Shown: positions 1 to 12,700 of the stretch, one piece after another | Numbering within the stretch: the first letter of the stretch is position 1 | Layout: the number at the start of each line of letters is the position of its first letter | Source: Nymphaea colorata | Lineage: Eukaryota; Streptophyta; Magnoliopsida; Nymphaeales; Nymphaeaceae | Direction: 5' to 3' | Assembly (NCBI RefSeq): GCF_008831285.2 | Contig: NC_045146.1 | Location: forward strand, 21,259,149 to 21,323,148 | Length of the DNA stretch: 64,000 bases | Notes under the pieces: generated by a model | The model's input: only the letters and a program-made list of their open reading frames with translations | Told to the model about the DNA's origin: nothing | Databases searched by the model: none | Position numbers and translations under genes: made by a program

Positions 1-2635
1 AAGCAGGTGCATCTTGCCGAAGCCGTAAGCAAAGAAATTCAAGCATTCTAGCAACTTTATCGGGCAACGTTGAAACAGACCCTCTAAGCTTCCGAATTCA
101 ATTATCAAAAGCGCCATTTTAGAACTTTAAGTGAAAATGATAACGATTGTGGAATTTCTGGTTTAGCTTTTACGTTTAAGCAAGAAAAAAGATGAAGGCC
201 TATAGCAGGACCCCCTTGGCTTGCAATCCTGTTCCTTTGATGGTTTTCATTGCAAAGTCATGGAATGAGCATCATCTGATTCGAATTCTTTATCCATCAT
301 GGATGCTCAGTTTGTGAATGTTTGAAAGAGTGAGCACTGGCTAAGAATGTTCTTCATAGATTGGTAAGTTGTCTCTCTCTCTTGGTCCAGAGAATTGAAG
401 CTCGCGTCGCCCGAGTGACCGACCAAGTTGCCCAAGTCTTCACAGCAACCAATCTCTTTCGAGTCAAATCTACTTAAGGAAATCGAACTCTTAGTCCTTA
501 TTTCTGTTTCCTTTATCAGACCAACTGCGGGTTCCACAACGATCCACAGTTTATAATCAGCAGAGCACTTTTCTCATTTTATAGGGGCATTTTCCCATTT
601 CAACTGCCGTTATTGGGAGATTTTTCCATTTTAATAGCAAGGGCATTTTGGTCATTTTAGGCCACAATGAACAGTCCATTGTTATGGCCCATAACATATA
701 AATTGCTTGGACAAACTAATTGTATATTGCACGATTCGTTGTAAAACAGTAAAAAGGTATGAGTGGGAGCAGTACCAAATAGTCATGCTACCAGTAGTGT
801 CACAAATGTTTGAAGGAAGATTCACTGACCAATTTTCTCCTCTTAGATTAAATGCAACTTTCTTTTCTCCGTTGGTGGGTAGGCTGTTATTTATTGACCA
901 TGTTTTTGTTTATCTATTCAGAATCATGGGAATTTGGTAAAAAAAGCAAAAGTAAAAATATCCAGAACAGAGAGCAAAAACCAAGTAGGAGAGCATAAAA
1001 AATCAGGCGAAACGTGCATGAGACGTACAAAGGTGTCCATGATATGGAATTTAATAATACGATGGAGTATATACTTGAATATTCTCTTCATCCGGCCCTT
1101 TGCATAAAAACAAAAAAAAAACACTGTGCAATTGTGAGGCCCCACAGCACTTGTTCGAACCCATTTGCAGATCACTTGCGCCGGAAATAGTTGAGCTGGG
1201 CACACTCGCCTGCTTAAAACATGGTGATGCCGAGAGACAGACAATGCAGAATGGATGGATATTCAGGCAAGGTTCCCATATTTACCCACTGCAAGTCTGC
1301 AAGAAAGAAAGAAGAGCCAACCAAATTAACCGGCAGATTCCATAGATACTGCCGTGCTGCAAGGGACATGTGCAGTACAAACGAGATGCACGCCCGTCCA
1401 TTTCACTGGTTGCTGGTGAACGGCAAAATGGATTCGTTTTTTGGCGCTACAAGGAAAGCACGCAAGGACTGCGTCATGGGCATGCAGGGGTCTTTGAGGA
1501 AGAGAAGCTTGTGAGAATATGGGTTTCATCTGGTGTCATCAGCAGAGGTAATCAAGAGGACAACCTTGGAACGGAAACTACCACCATATAACTATTTGAC
1601 AGTTAAGGATCCCAACAGATCCAAAGTTATGGCAAGCTGGAAGGATGAAGTGGAAGCAGGAGCCGTCGCTCAACATGGATGGGGGTACCGGAAGATAATG
1701 ATGGTCCGCCTCCCTAATAGGCGCGCGGTTGCAGACTAAAGTAAATTATGAAGACAGCTGCAAGGTAATCACGAACAACAAGGAATGGCGCCAAAGGTTA
1801 GAAACTTAGAAAGCATGATTGAAGGAAGAAGAAAAATGCCGGAGAAATGGGATTTCGTTGTTCGGTGCAGGGACAGAATCAGGTTTGTTGACGATCTCCC
1901 GTCCATGGAGGTGGGCCAGCTAGTTCGCAAATACGGAGAACTGGACGGCAGGAATGATGGATGGTGAAGTTGATGTCTGTCTTGTGGGCTGCTCCCCGAA
2001 TGCTGGCTCAAAGCTTTTTTTTTTTTTGCTACATGGCTTGCTGAGTATTGGAGATGCTTCTGTTCTTAGTTTTTTTTTTTTGTAGGTGCAGGATGATCCC
2101 GGCAGTGTTGTTCTGTTGTTTTGGTTGAGCTTAGGTGGTTGATGCTGACCACCCCCCATATGCTTGTAAATAGTATTCTATTGCAATAAAGATTCGGAGC
2201 CCCCCAACCTCCAAGAAAACTTTTCATTGGAGCTTCTGAAAGAAAATTTCAAAAAGCAACTTATTAATATGTTAATAAGGAACATTATTATTTTTTTGTT
2301 CTTTACTAAAGGCATTTTTTATTTTGTATAAAAAATTAATATTTTCTGTCAGCAAAAAAAATAAATCACTAAAAGTTTTTCTTCAAAGCTAAACGCCATT
2401 TGTTACCTTTGAAGCGTGATTTCATTTTTTATTTGCCGCTTTTTGTAATGTTTTCAAATATGGAGGCAGTTCTAGTCCTCTTTTTTAACTTATAATATAA
2501 CAAAATACCACCTCCCTCTATCGACTGAGACTCTGAGAGAGGCTTGTGACTGCTTTGCAATTTCGTTGTTCGTCAGTCCATGGATACACGATAATTAGAA
2601 AAGGAAAAAGACGCAACCCACCTGCGGCATCCTTA
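1..2635. other. Intergenic, no recognisable gene
   Basis: No open reading frame here resembles a family I know; those between about 1100 and 1970 are short and in conflicting frames. A canonical AATAAA at 2185-2190 on the plus strand follows a TGTAAATAG word and could be the polyadenylation signal of an unrecognised transcript ending near 2200, but no coding exon supports it. Confidence 0.5.
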
Positions 2636-2950
2636 GGTAGAACTCAAGGGCCATCATCCAGATACCAGCCATAGAACTCAATCAATTCCTCAGTAATAAA
2701 GTGAGAAGCGTCTGAAAGAACGGCCCAATATGTAAACAGCAACGTCCAATTGGAAGCTAAAAAATGTGATTCCATGTCGAATTAGTTTTTAAGGTAGATA
2801 CCAGGGCCATCATCCACACACTAGCCATAAAACTCAAATCAATTCCTCAATAATAAAGTGCAGAAGCGTCTGAAAGAACGGCCCAATATGTACGCAGCAC
2901 CCTCTAATTGGGAAGCTTAAAAATGTGACTCCATGTCGCATTAGTTTTTA
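2636..2950. repeat. Two-copy tandem duplication, unit about 157 bp
   Basis: Copy 1 is 2636-2792 and copy 2 is 2793-2950. Both start with GGTAGA, share GGGCCATCATCC, AATTCCTCA, GCGTCTGAAAGAACGGCCC and CCATGTCG, and end in TTAGTTTTTA. They differ by scattered substitutions and small indels, so the event is not very recent. There is no coding capacity. It lies downstream of TIM13, which is on the minus strand. Confidence 0.85.
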
Positions 2951-3865
2951 TGGAATGGAACTAATTGGACTGCACATTAGGTTAAATTCAGAGACCCAAG
3001 CACAATGTATATAAAACCATCACAAAAGATGCTGCTGCTGCACCTTGCAGGTATCTGCAATTTTTATTGAGTAAAATGTGTGTTAACGTTGCAATGAACC
3101 AGGCAACATGAAGAATTCACGACATTAAGATCTTGACAGGTTGCCACCAGCGAAACATGGACACTAGCCAATTACAAGAGGCTAAGGTGGGGTTTAAGTT
3201 TCCTCCTTGGTCGTGCCAGTTTCTTGGGTTTAACTTAAGACAAATATCTGAGGAAGCCACTGATGGTAGAAAAGGAGACCACAAGTCTCTTCAACATGAC
3301 TGGGATATTCGAGGTTGAAGAGTTGCGTCGGTATAATTTAGGCATGGCATTGGAAAATTATGCAACAATACACTGGCTTCTTCTCTCCACAGATTTCTGT
3401 GCCCACAACTTTAAAGAGCTTATCTAGCATCTCATAGAAAAACTGAGATGTTTAACATGAGACTAGGTCTACACTTATGAGCCCTTCCAGAGATTGAAAA
3501 GGCAAAACAAGAACATGCATCAATAAGAATTTGAAACCCCATAAAAAATGCAACATTGTAATTACCATGAGAAACTTAAGCATTGAGACGGGTTGCCAAT
3601 CAACTAGACACGTAACACCATAAAAGGTGATAACTTGTCGCATTGATCCAGATATGAATGCAGTGAAATCATGTTTAAATCATATTATAAATTACAGTAT
3701 GACTAAAAGAAGCATAACCTTCATTGATGATGAATTTCAAAATGGTGTCAGGACAATATTGAGTGAGAGAATCTCTGCACTTTGTCAAGAAATAGAGGAA
3801 ACTTATACTGATGTTCTTAGCCACGTTCAAAAGCAGTTTCTAATGCTCTCGGAGAACCTCTGAAG
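2951..3865 (-). other. TIM13 3' flank and probable 3' UTR
   Basis: This lies immediately downstream of the TIM13 stop codon on the minus strand. A plus-strand reading frame at 3627-3863 has no family resemblance. An AATAAA on the minus strand (plus TTTATT at 3063-3068) is a possible but distant polyadenylation signal. Confidence 0.3.
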
Positions 3866-4719
3866 CTAACGCATGCTACTGAAAAGTGCTCGACTGACAA
3901 TACCGGTTGCCTCTATATAGCGATCAACACACCTTGAGACACAACTGCTTTCACTGCCGCTTAAACTTGTCCCTGGCTTGGTGATGCACTTGGCAAAGCA
4001 CTTGCTTCTTACAGTCTACATTAAAAAGAAACAAATTAACATATTTCCAATAAGTTAATATGTGAATAATCTCATCAAATCAAGCATGAAATCATAGAGA
4101 ACCAAGCCAATAAGATTCCCAGAGAACAAAATTTAATGGCGAAATATAGTGAATATGAATGCCATTCTAGGAAAGAATGCTGATTCCAGTAATAGTGTAA
4201 TACTTCAGGCAGAACATCCACTTCGCTCAAACAAAGAAAGAAACACGAAGAACATAAAACTTAATGGGCCAGAGAGTACCGGTTTGGTGATTAAAGTATT
4301 GCCATTCTATGAATTTGAAAGTCATATGCAAGCCTAGTTGGTAATCAGTAAGCTCCATAGAAAAGCCTAATCATGATCTAGGAGAGAGTGGCAAGTCCTA
4401 TAAAGCAAAGAAAAGAAAAATGACAAAGGAGAAGAAGAAGATAGAGGTTTTGAAACTCGTCCACATCAATCAACACATTCACAGACAAACAAAAGTTGGG
4501 ATTTTAGATGAAAAATAAAAATTATGTTTTGTTTGGCCAGCTTAAGCACATAACCTGCCACCTCTGACTACTAACTACTAAGTTGCAAACATCTAGGAAC
4601 AGAATGCCACAGCCTCCAGAGAGTTTGGTGCAAAATCTACTGAAAAAATAAAGCAGATAATCAAATCCTTTAGTAGATGATGCAAGGGCATAGCATAATT
4701 GAATTTTAATTTCTTATCC

Positions 4720-4788
<69 letters not shown>

Positions 4789-6515
4789 TTGTCATGAGAA
4801 TCTGTTACTATTTGTCTGCAACTTATGTGGTTAAATATCTTAGTCTGCATCGAGTTTCAAAAAATTGTCATGAGAATCTGTTACCATTTGTTTGCAAATT
4901 ATATGGTTAAATATCTTAGTCCACCACCTTAAAAAATGATCCAAGTTCTCACATGCTTCAATACAATTTCTGTAACCCCCACCCACGAATCAAAAATCAA
5001 ACATTGCCGTGTTAACCTCCGAGACAAGTCTTGTTTAATAATATCTACGAGACAGTAGACACCATAAACAATTTGTGAAGATACATCTGAAACTTTGTTG
5101 TTGTGCTTAATGGCCAAATTTTAATTAAACAAACATATCATAGTTTTCATCAATTTGTCACTCAAAGGATAATGATCTACCAATTTAATTAAACTTCCCA
5201 TCTAAAAGTTAGATGGAAAAAATGTTTGTGGCGCCATTAAGAAAATAGCTGACGTTATTGCATTTAGAGTTTAGACAGTTGCTGTGAACAAGCGGTATCT
5301 AAAAATGGGCATCGAGGAAAAATAGCATGGATACTTGATTCTATGTTAGTTCCCGTAGAAAAGAAGTCTACTGGTGGCACGTAAATGAATCCTCAATTGA
5401 TCAGCTACAGCTCTTGCAGCAACGAAAACAAGTATAAACTTTCCAATGCGTTGCTGATGAAAAATCACCAAGATCATAAGCATGAGAGAAGGACGCAACG
5501 ATACATGGGTACAGAGTTAAACCATATTTCGTTGCAGAATGTTTGAAAGGCCAACAAAAGAAGGGGAGGGAAAAAAAGACCTCAACCATTCGCAATAGGA
5601 AACGTGGGAAGGATCTCCTTTCCAACCTCTAAAAATAAGCACATCACCAGGCCCGAGCATCGAAGAACCAAATTCCTACTTGGCTTTTTAAAGACGAGAT
5701 GGGCATCAAACGCCAGACGATTAATCAAAGCCCAAAGGTGCCCGTCAAGTACGAGCAACCATGTAGATAATGAAAAAAACAGAGCGACTAAACAGGGGCC
5801 TTTGCTTTGTAAAAGCAAATAAACAACAAGTATCCTCGTACAGCAGAATTCACGAGAAACAGCCAAACCAACCTCTCAGAAATGAGGGCGTATAGAGGTA
5901 GAGGAACAACAAATTGATCTGTCTAAGAAGAACATTATGAAGCCCAAAGTAAATAATTTGCAACTTCCATAAGATGCAAATGGTTGACTCTATTTATTTC
6001 CAGCTCAAACCAGCACAGTGAACTCACCAGCCACGATTGAATCTATTTACTTCCAGTCATACAAAAAACTCTCCCACCCCGAAAGACAAAAAGAAAAGCC
6101 ACTGCATCCGATTGTATGCTTTTCAAACCTTTTATACAAAAGCAGCTTTGGTGGTGAAAACAGAACAACAAAGTAACGAATAAGCTTACGAAACAGCAAC
6201 TGCAGCCACATTTCTACAGGAATCACAAATCAATTGCATCCGGTTTTATGCTTCTCACACCTCTTATACGAGAAACAGATACATGGAAACAGTAACATAA
6301 TAAAGAATCATGCTCCCAAAACAGCAACAATAGGTACATTCCTACAGTCATTATAAATCTCATCGGCGTAGGCGTGGGCTAAATGGGTCTTGACATACCT
6401 CGAGGAATTCCTCGGCGTAGGCCTGGGCTAGTTGGGTCTTCACCTGGTCCATCAACTGCTCAGTGGAAGGCGGCGACGAGGAGCCTCCCGACGAAGGGGA
6501 CGAGAACGAATCCAT
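3866..6515 (-). CDS. TIM13: Mitochondrial intermembrane-space chaperone Tim13, two exons
   Basis: Spliced gene: exon 1 is 6399-6515 (39 codons) and exon 2 is 3866-4015 (49 codons plus TAG), giving 88 residues, the family's usual length. Small Tim proteins escort hydrophobic precursors across the mitochondrial intermembrane space; Tim13 partners Tim8. Exon 1 begins MDSFSSPSSGG and continues through MDQVKTQLAQAYAEEFLE, typical of plant Tim13. Exon 2 carries the twin CX3C motif: C45-FAK-C49 and C64-VSR-C68, 14 residues apart, then DRYIEATGIVSRALFS. The donor is GTATGT just below 6399, the acceptor is a TAG next to 4015, and the phase is 0. The 2383-nt intron holds a GA microsatellite and several tandem duplications, including a copy of part of exon 1. 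Both exons are too short for a simple ORF scan. Family assignment is near certain; transcript ends are unknown. Confidence 0.93.
4724..4785. repeat. (GA)n microsatellite, about 31 units
   Basis: An uninterrupted AG dinucleotide run inside the TIM13 intron. It reads as CT on the gene's sense strand. Confidence 0.97.
4788..4922. repeat. Two-copy tandem duplication, period 76 bp
   Basis: The word ATTGTCATGAGAATCTGTTA starts both copies (4788 and 4864), and both end in GGTTAAATATCTTAGTC. The array abuts the GA microsatellite inside the TIM13 intron. Confidence 0.9.
6104..6359. repeat. Two-copy diverged tandem duplication, period about 132 bp
   Basis: Copies begin GCATCCGATTGTATGCTT (6104) and GCATCCGGTTTTATGCTT (6236). 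They share CTTATAC, AAACAGCAAC, ACATT and CTACAG words in the same order with several indels. The array sits in the TIM13 intron next to the splice donor. A smaller diverged pair (CTATTTATTTCCAG and CTATTTACTTCCAG, about 5989 and 6043) lies just beside it. Confidence 0.75.
6358..6443 (-). repeat. Exon-derived duplication spanning the TIM13 donor, period 49 bp
   Basis: Read on the minus strand, the exon segment starting GTGAAGACCCAACTAGCC (6443 downward) is repeated 49 nt later in the intron as GTCAAGACCCATTTAGCC (6394 downward). Homology runs about 36 nt, to a CCTACGCCGA word. The intronic copy can still be read as VKTHLAHAYADE beside the exon's VKTQLAQAYAEE, but it is out of phase with the exon across the donor. 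Confidence 0.88.
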
Positions 6516-6553
6516 CACGGACCCCGCCGCTACACCTTCCGCTCTTTGCTAGT

Positions 6554-6650
6554 AAAACCCTACAAAAGCCCCAAAACCGCGAGAGAGAAGGAAGAGAGAC
6601 AGAGAGCCTCTAGGGTTTTAGGAACCCCGCTCAATCGTGGCGGGTGGGCC
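6554..6650 (-). promoter_or_regulatory. TIM13 promoter/5' leader motifs: telo-boxes and site II
   Basis: Upstream of the TIM13 start there is AAACCCTA on the plus strand at 6555-6562, its complement TAGGGTTT at 6611-6618, and TGGGCC at 6645-6650. Telo-box plus TGGGCY (site II, bound by TCP factors) is an established combination in plant nuclear genes for mitochondrial and translation proteins, which agrees with the coding call. Which motifs lie in the leader and which in the promoter cannot be told without a mapped start site. Confidence 0.6.
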
Positions 6651-6659
6651 TTTAACAGT

Positions 6660-9600
6660 TTCTTGCATCCCACGGACTGAGGCTGGAGAGTTCGGATCCG
6701 AGTCCTTATCCTAACAACCTGGCTCAGATCTAGGATGTTAATGAGTTGGATCTATTCGATGGCCGATCTGAGCCCGAATACCGTTGGTGCTTATAGAGGT
6801 TTGGTGGATAAAGCAGGACTGCAGGAGGCTCAAGCTTGGTTCTCATGAGTCCAAATATAATCCAAATCCGATTAAAATTCCGAGCAATATGGACGGAATG
6901 AAGGGATCTTAAGCTAGTCGGATCCGATACTTTTCAAAGCAATCGCATTCGAGTTTCAGACCAAGTTCAAATCCAGTTGGGTCAGAATCCATTACTTCGG
7001 GTTTGGTATGTCCTGGACCAGACCAATTTACATTCCATAGAACTGCTCATAGAGAATGTTGTTATCCGAACCTAAGTCTATTACGTAAGGGGGATATGAA
7101 CACTTTGTCATCCGAACGGAACCTAAGTCTATTAAATAGATTCAGTATTTAAACATGACAAGAATGAGAACTAGACATCTGGGGATGTAGATACTAGATT
7201 GGTCAGGTATACACAATTATTATCTGGTATTGAACTTAATCGGATCTAGTACACAATAGGATCCAATTACCAATCAGTTTCCTATTCGTATACAGTTTTA
7301 TAACTGAATATGAATCCAACTGTGCTATCTGATTGAGATTTGATAAAAGCTGAACTCATATACGTATAAATGTAGGACCTTTTGTTAGTCAGATCTGAAC
7401 CCAGTTTTAGAAAATGGGATTTGTATCCGAGTCAAAAGGCACAGCTGATTAAATGCAAATTTCGTAAAATGAGGTTCTGACCTGAATCTCGGATCACTTA
7501 CACCCGTCATGAATCCTAAGAAATGGGTTCAACCAAAAAAGAAAAATTGAAGTAGGAAAGAATTTAGATTAAATCGCTGACCTGATGATGGGCGCCCTGA
7601 ATCGGGTCGAGATATAATCCAAGTCTTGGCTGAAGGGGCTTTTGGTCTTCCTGTCGCAGATTTTCTGTACATATGAAAGCATAGGTTCTTAATCATCTCC
7701 GCTTATCTGATTATTGTACCGTATCTTTGCTTTCCACACCAAAGTCCTTGGTTTATTGATTTCAGGATTTCAGGTCGGGCCCAAGATCCACGCTCCAAGC
7801 CTCAATTTATTATTTCGCAATATTATCAAACGATTTGTCTATGATCATAGTGGGGAGAGTGCTGAACTTAAATCCGTCAGTTTCACAATCTGAGAATAAC
7901 GACATCGGATCAGATCTAAGATGATAAAAACCGCCCTAATTATCTAAACTTAATTCCAAATCTATATCATCCATATACCAAAATGATTCCAGGAGCCAGT
8001 TAGAAGAAACCAGCTCCCAGCCTCTTATATCCAGCTCCAGATTGACCAGAGATAGAAGGCAAGCTTCCCGCCACTTAAAAAGGTAAATTAAATGAGATCA
8101 ATTGCCTGTATCTCCATGCAACTTTCATGGGCATATGTAGACATCTCTAGTCACCTCTACAGTCTATGTTACATATTGGACAACATAATCTTTATACTGA
8201 TTTTTGTCTATGTCTATCTATGGGCATAAGGATCAGATCCACAAGGTGTTTTAAGAACTATGAGAAGCGTGAGTTTCAACTAGTTGAATCCAAAGCTCAT
8301 CGGGAGAGCAGAACATGCTTCTCCTTTTAACGATCATGAAACTCCTTTTTCATTTCCTTTCCATACTGCAGAAGATGCGGCCGAAGAATTAGGGGATCCT
8401 CCTTCCCATCCTTAATAGCTTTTCTTTGATTGCTTCATATTTGAAATTTATGGATCTGATGTGGATCTGACTTGGGCATGTTTTTGTTAACATGACAAAA
8501 GATTCATTGAAACATCTATGGTTCATCAAACTAAGGATCACAAGTCAGACCTGAGATCTACACTTAAAATCCTTATTTTACTTCTTTCAATTGAGAAAAG
8601 GTTGGATTTAAGATCAGAGGGGGGAGGGTCTGATCTTCTCGAATCTTTTGATGATTCGAGAATCTGAGCCGTAATTACGTGGTTGCTGTTATCATAATCC
8701 TATGCTGGATAAGTTTCACAACTTCTTTTGGGGATTAGAATGATTAATGGTCCAGTGACTATACATCTCAGCCATTGTACCCCTATCATCTCCTACAGTT
8801 TTGACAAACGATCCATCAGCATTACCACAATCGCCACATTCGAGAGAAGACGTGAAAACTGAAAGCCTTCTAGTAGGAGTCATGTGAAGTCTGCAATGAT
8901 TGTTAACTAAGAAATAGATTGATGGGATCCCTTTATCATTCCTTTTAGGATTGAATCATGCAGGAACTTGCTGCAGCCAAAATTTGAACAGGTCTACTCC
9001 TTATTGCGATGGGATCTATCTGTACCAGTGTATAATATTATTAGCTACAATATAGAAGCATGCTTATCAGAGCTGTAAGGAACGGACTGAGAACTGAACA
9101 ACTGGGTGCGCCATTTCATTCTTATCTGCGTGCTCTCTTCGCTATTGTTCCAAAGAAAAAAGAGACGCCTGCGTATATTCATGGTAAACAACTTAGAATG
9201 AAAGGAGACCCATTCCGACTTGGTTCAAGCGAGGCTCTGGACTTGTTTAGATGTCTATTTTCTCACGACCAAAGGGAACAGTCTGATATGTGTAAAAAGA
9301 CTTCATCATTTATAAAAGCATGGAATTGGTGTATACATATTCTGCTGGGTCTATTTTCTTCCTCACCGATGCAAGGGACTGCAGGGGAAACATATCTGAT
9401 ACAACTTTTCTCTCAGAACTTCTTCTCCATTCTGAGGGTGAAGTAGCCCCCTCATCTTGAGCCGGCAATTTTTTCGCCTTTATGTCAAGGGTGAATTTGG
9501 ATAAAAGAAACACTATTTTATATTAGAATTAAACTATGTACCTATATTATCTTTGCCTGTGCTATGTCAAGCTATGTATGCTAAGAAAGAAAGCGATTCG

Positions 9601-9700
9601 GCTGCATGCAAGCAGGTCGTCCGTCACATCTTTGTATACGGTCGGCAATATAAGCGTCCAGAGAGCATTCGTAAACTTTAACTTCATTATCATGCTTTTG
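6660..9700. other. Intergenic degenerate repeat DNA rich in GATC words
   Basis: No gene recognised. From about 6690 to 8600 the words GGATCCGA, CAGATCTGA and GATCCGAT recur, and ATCCGAAC...CCTAAGTCTATTA appears twice close together (7063 and 7100). This looks like an old decayed repeat, not coding sequence. The longest reading frame, 9060-9446, has no recognisable motif. Confidence 0.45.
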
Positions 9701-12700
9701 CTGATGAAGGTTATCTAGTCTGGTTGGACTCTTTCTAAACCTCTCTTGCCCAAACAACAAAAAAAAAAAAATGTTAGTGTGAAAGTTTAATTATACCCTA
9801 GATTGAGAGGAATATTCAAAGATGCATACAAGGACCAGTTAAAGATAGAATGTCTTATGGGAAAGAATTGAAGCTGATACTGGTGGGGTGGGGTCTCCCA
9901 TAGTTAGAAATTCTTTAACTTAGATAGAGTCCAGCTAATTTTCACATGGGGGCTAGGGCTTCCAATCTGCCCTTTAGCAACTTTGGTTCTTCTTGAAAAA
10001 AAAAAAAAAAATAACTAGGACATTCTATCTCTTAATTGTTTCTTTGTATGTCATCAATTATTCCTGTTATTCTTCGATACAAAACTAAATTGTCATATCC
10101 ATATTCTCCTTAAAGCACACGCATCTGATATGACCCCAGTATTTAGATTCGAATCATTTGCCGACGATCAGCATCTTGCCCTCAAAAAGAAAAACCTAAG
10201 GCAGATCTCGGACCCCATGCTATGAAAAGGTGCCACCGTCGCGACTCTCTCGTTATAACGAATGGCTGCAGGAATAAAGCTTGACTGTCATTCGTCAAGA
10301 TAAGTAGTACCTCTCACAGGTTGTATAGTATAAATGGATAACCCCAAGGGGCACAACGTTTTAATCAATTCTAAACCAATCCATCGTCCATATATACCAA
10401 ACCGCATTCATTATTAGACATTACGTGTAGAGGACAGTTTCATATGATATTTTTCTTGCTTTTCAAAGTTATAATGGAAAAAATGTGCCTTATAGCCGCA
10501 TAATTCTATTCACTGGACCGAGTCTGAAAGCCCAGAACCCAGTAGGGTACAATGAACTGACAACGTGGGCCTTGAACGTCAAGATACCAGCGTACGAGCC
10601 CCATTCCATTCACAAGTTCTGAGAGCAGTCAATAGCACAATGCTTCAACAGTACTCTTCCATATCTAGAACCAAGGGTCGGCCCACTCCGAAATGGGGGT
10701 AGCAAGATCCAGGGCTGGGTCAGGACAGACTTGGAAAGGTCCCACCCCATTGTTCTGTGGGATGCGTTGGGACCCAGTTGGGGCCCAGTTAACTATTTGA
10801 ACGTTGAAAAGCCATGACATCTCCAAAGTCTCGTTTTCAAATTAACAATAAGGGGTGAGCCCACATGGCTGGCCTACACAGATCATGGCTCGGTGGTGGG
10901 GGCTCAACCACTGACAGAGTCTGGGTCGGTGGGGATCCAAGGCCCACTTGGGGGGCCTGACTGTTCTGGTTTCTCTGCCTGGACTCCGGCAGAAGGTACG
11001 GGGACTTCACTGCTTGCTATCTGTTTAATTTCTATTATGCAAGACAGCTTGAGCTAGCTTGCCTCATCGCATACTATCTACCTTGGTTTTCAATGAGTAC
11101 TGTCTGCGGGCTTTGCACGCTGCTATAGTCAAAGCGTAGGGCTTTGCTCGTGACGTGACTTGACATCTTGAGCTTAACGCGCGATAACAATAAGAGATTG
11201 GCTCAAGGAATACTAAGAAAGGTGCTAATGGCAGTGGGATTCCCGCGGCCTAAGAAATTAATTCATCATCGTTTAGCTGTCCACGTTGCCGCCACCCGAA
11301 AAGTTGCGTTTCTCCTTTTTCCGGCCGACTTGAGTCCTTCAAGTTGGAGAAGGTGATGGGCAGCGTGGTTGCCAAAGTATCCTCTTTCCCACAATTTGTT
11401 CTGCTGGATTAATTATCCTCACACCCACTTGTCTGTAAAAAGAAAAATGAAGGACTGCTTTGTGCTGTTCTTATCTCATTCTGTCGTTCGCAGGTCGGTT
11501 GTTATATGCATGTTATAAATTAGGATACGTTATTACGAGTTGGTGGGGGTAAATTTCAATTGAACAACTGATTATCATGAATAACATGTGCAACTTAATC
11601 AATTCATGGATTGTAGATCGAGCTACCGGGGGGGTACGTTTCACTTAGCAATGTGAAATACTCATGGACCATTGGTTTCTTTCCCAGTAAGTCATTATCA
11701 ATACTCTGCAAAGCTGCCAACAACAGATGCAGAGTTTTTATTGCAAGTTGTATATGTAAAGCATGCACTGCGGGAGTGAATATATCTCTATTATGCTTTT
11801 ACCACTTGTGATAATTTTGCCCTTTTCTCAACATTTACAGTTACCATTTTCCTGCACCTATGCTGCTTGCTTTGACTCGGGATTCAGTGTTGCAAGCGTA
11901 TAGTTGGAATTAGTGATCGGGAATCACGTGTATGACTCAGTGATTCGTTGATCTGCCCTTGTTTTTCCAGTCAGTAAGGCTTTAATAGCCCACATTTTCT
12001 TTCTGAAGCACAGGCGCAGTATAAGACTTCGCGTCCATCAGCATATATATTGTCAATCAACGGTACTTTTTGCTGTATATAGCGAGGCATGTCGAGGCCA
12101 GCAGAAGTGCAGAACCAGTAGACTTGGGTATCCAAAGTGTACTTCAGTGAGCATAATTAAGGTGCAAGCAAATATCATAAACTTTCAGGTTGAATGTTTA
12201 GCTGTAAATTAGAGGGAAGTTTCAAATTACAAAAGTAAATCATTTCCATTTTTTCTGTGATACTCAGGAGTCCGCATAACCTCACTTCTGACTTATCCTT
12301 GGGCAGAAGGGGAGAGAGACATAACCATGATTAATTAGTACCATCTGGTTTTAAGTTGTAAGAAGGCTCAGCTAATATTTTAAGAAAAAAATAAAAAATT
12401 TTAATTTATTTGTAACTTGAAAGAGTCGTCATGATCGAAGGGGTTATGGCAGTCTGATGAGCAGCTTCACTCTCGTTAGCAAAGCTATTGAAGCACTAAA
12501 ACAGGCCTTACTACATTGGGGGAGTTGATTGGTCAATCGTGATTGCTGTTCTAAAATTATGACAAATATTCTTCAAAGTTGTCTAGTAAGGTGCCAATAA
12601 GGCTGTCTAGCTAGAAGTATTATTTAGTTTCTAATTAGCAGGCTGCCGGCCATATTCAAAAATACAACAGGATGAATTATTTATCTCGAGAATACCAATG

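Noticed and set aside
9060-9446. 128-codon reading frame
   Set aside because: No recognisable domain, composition like the flanks, no promoter or polyadenylation context.
10739-10774. GGTCCCA...TGGGACC inverted repeat
   Set aside because: Only 7 bp of stem with a long loop; not a miRNA precursor or terminator.
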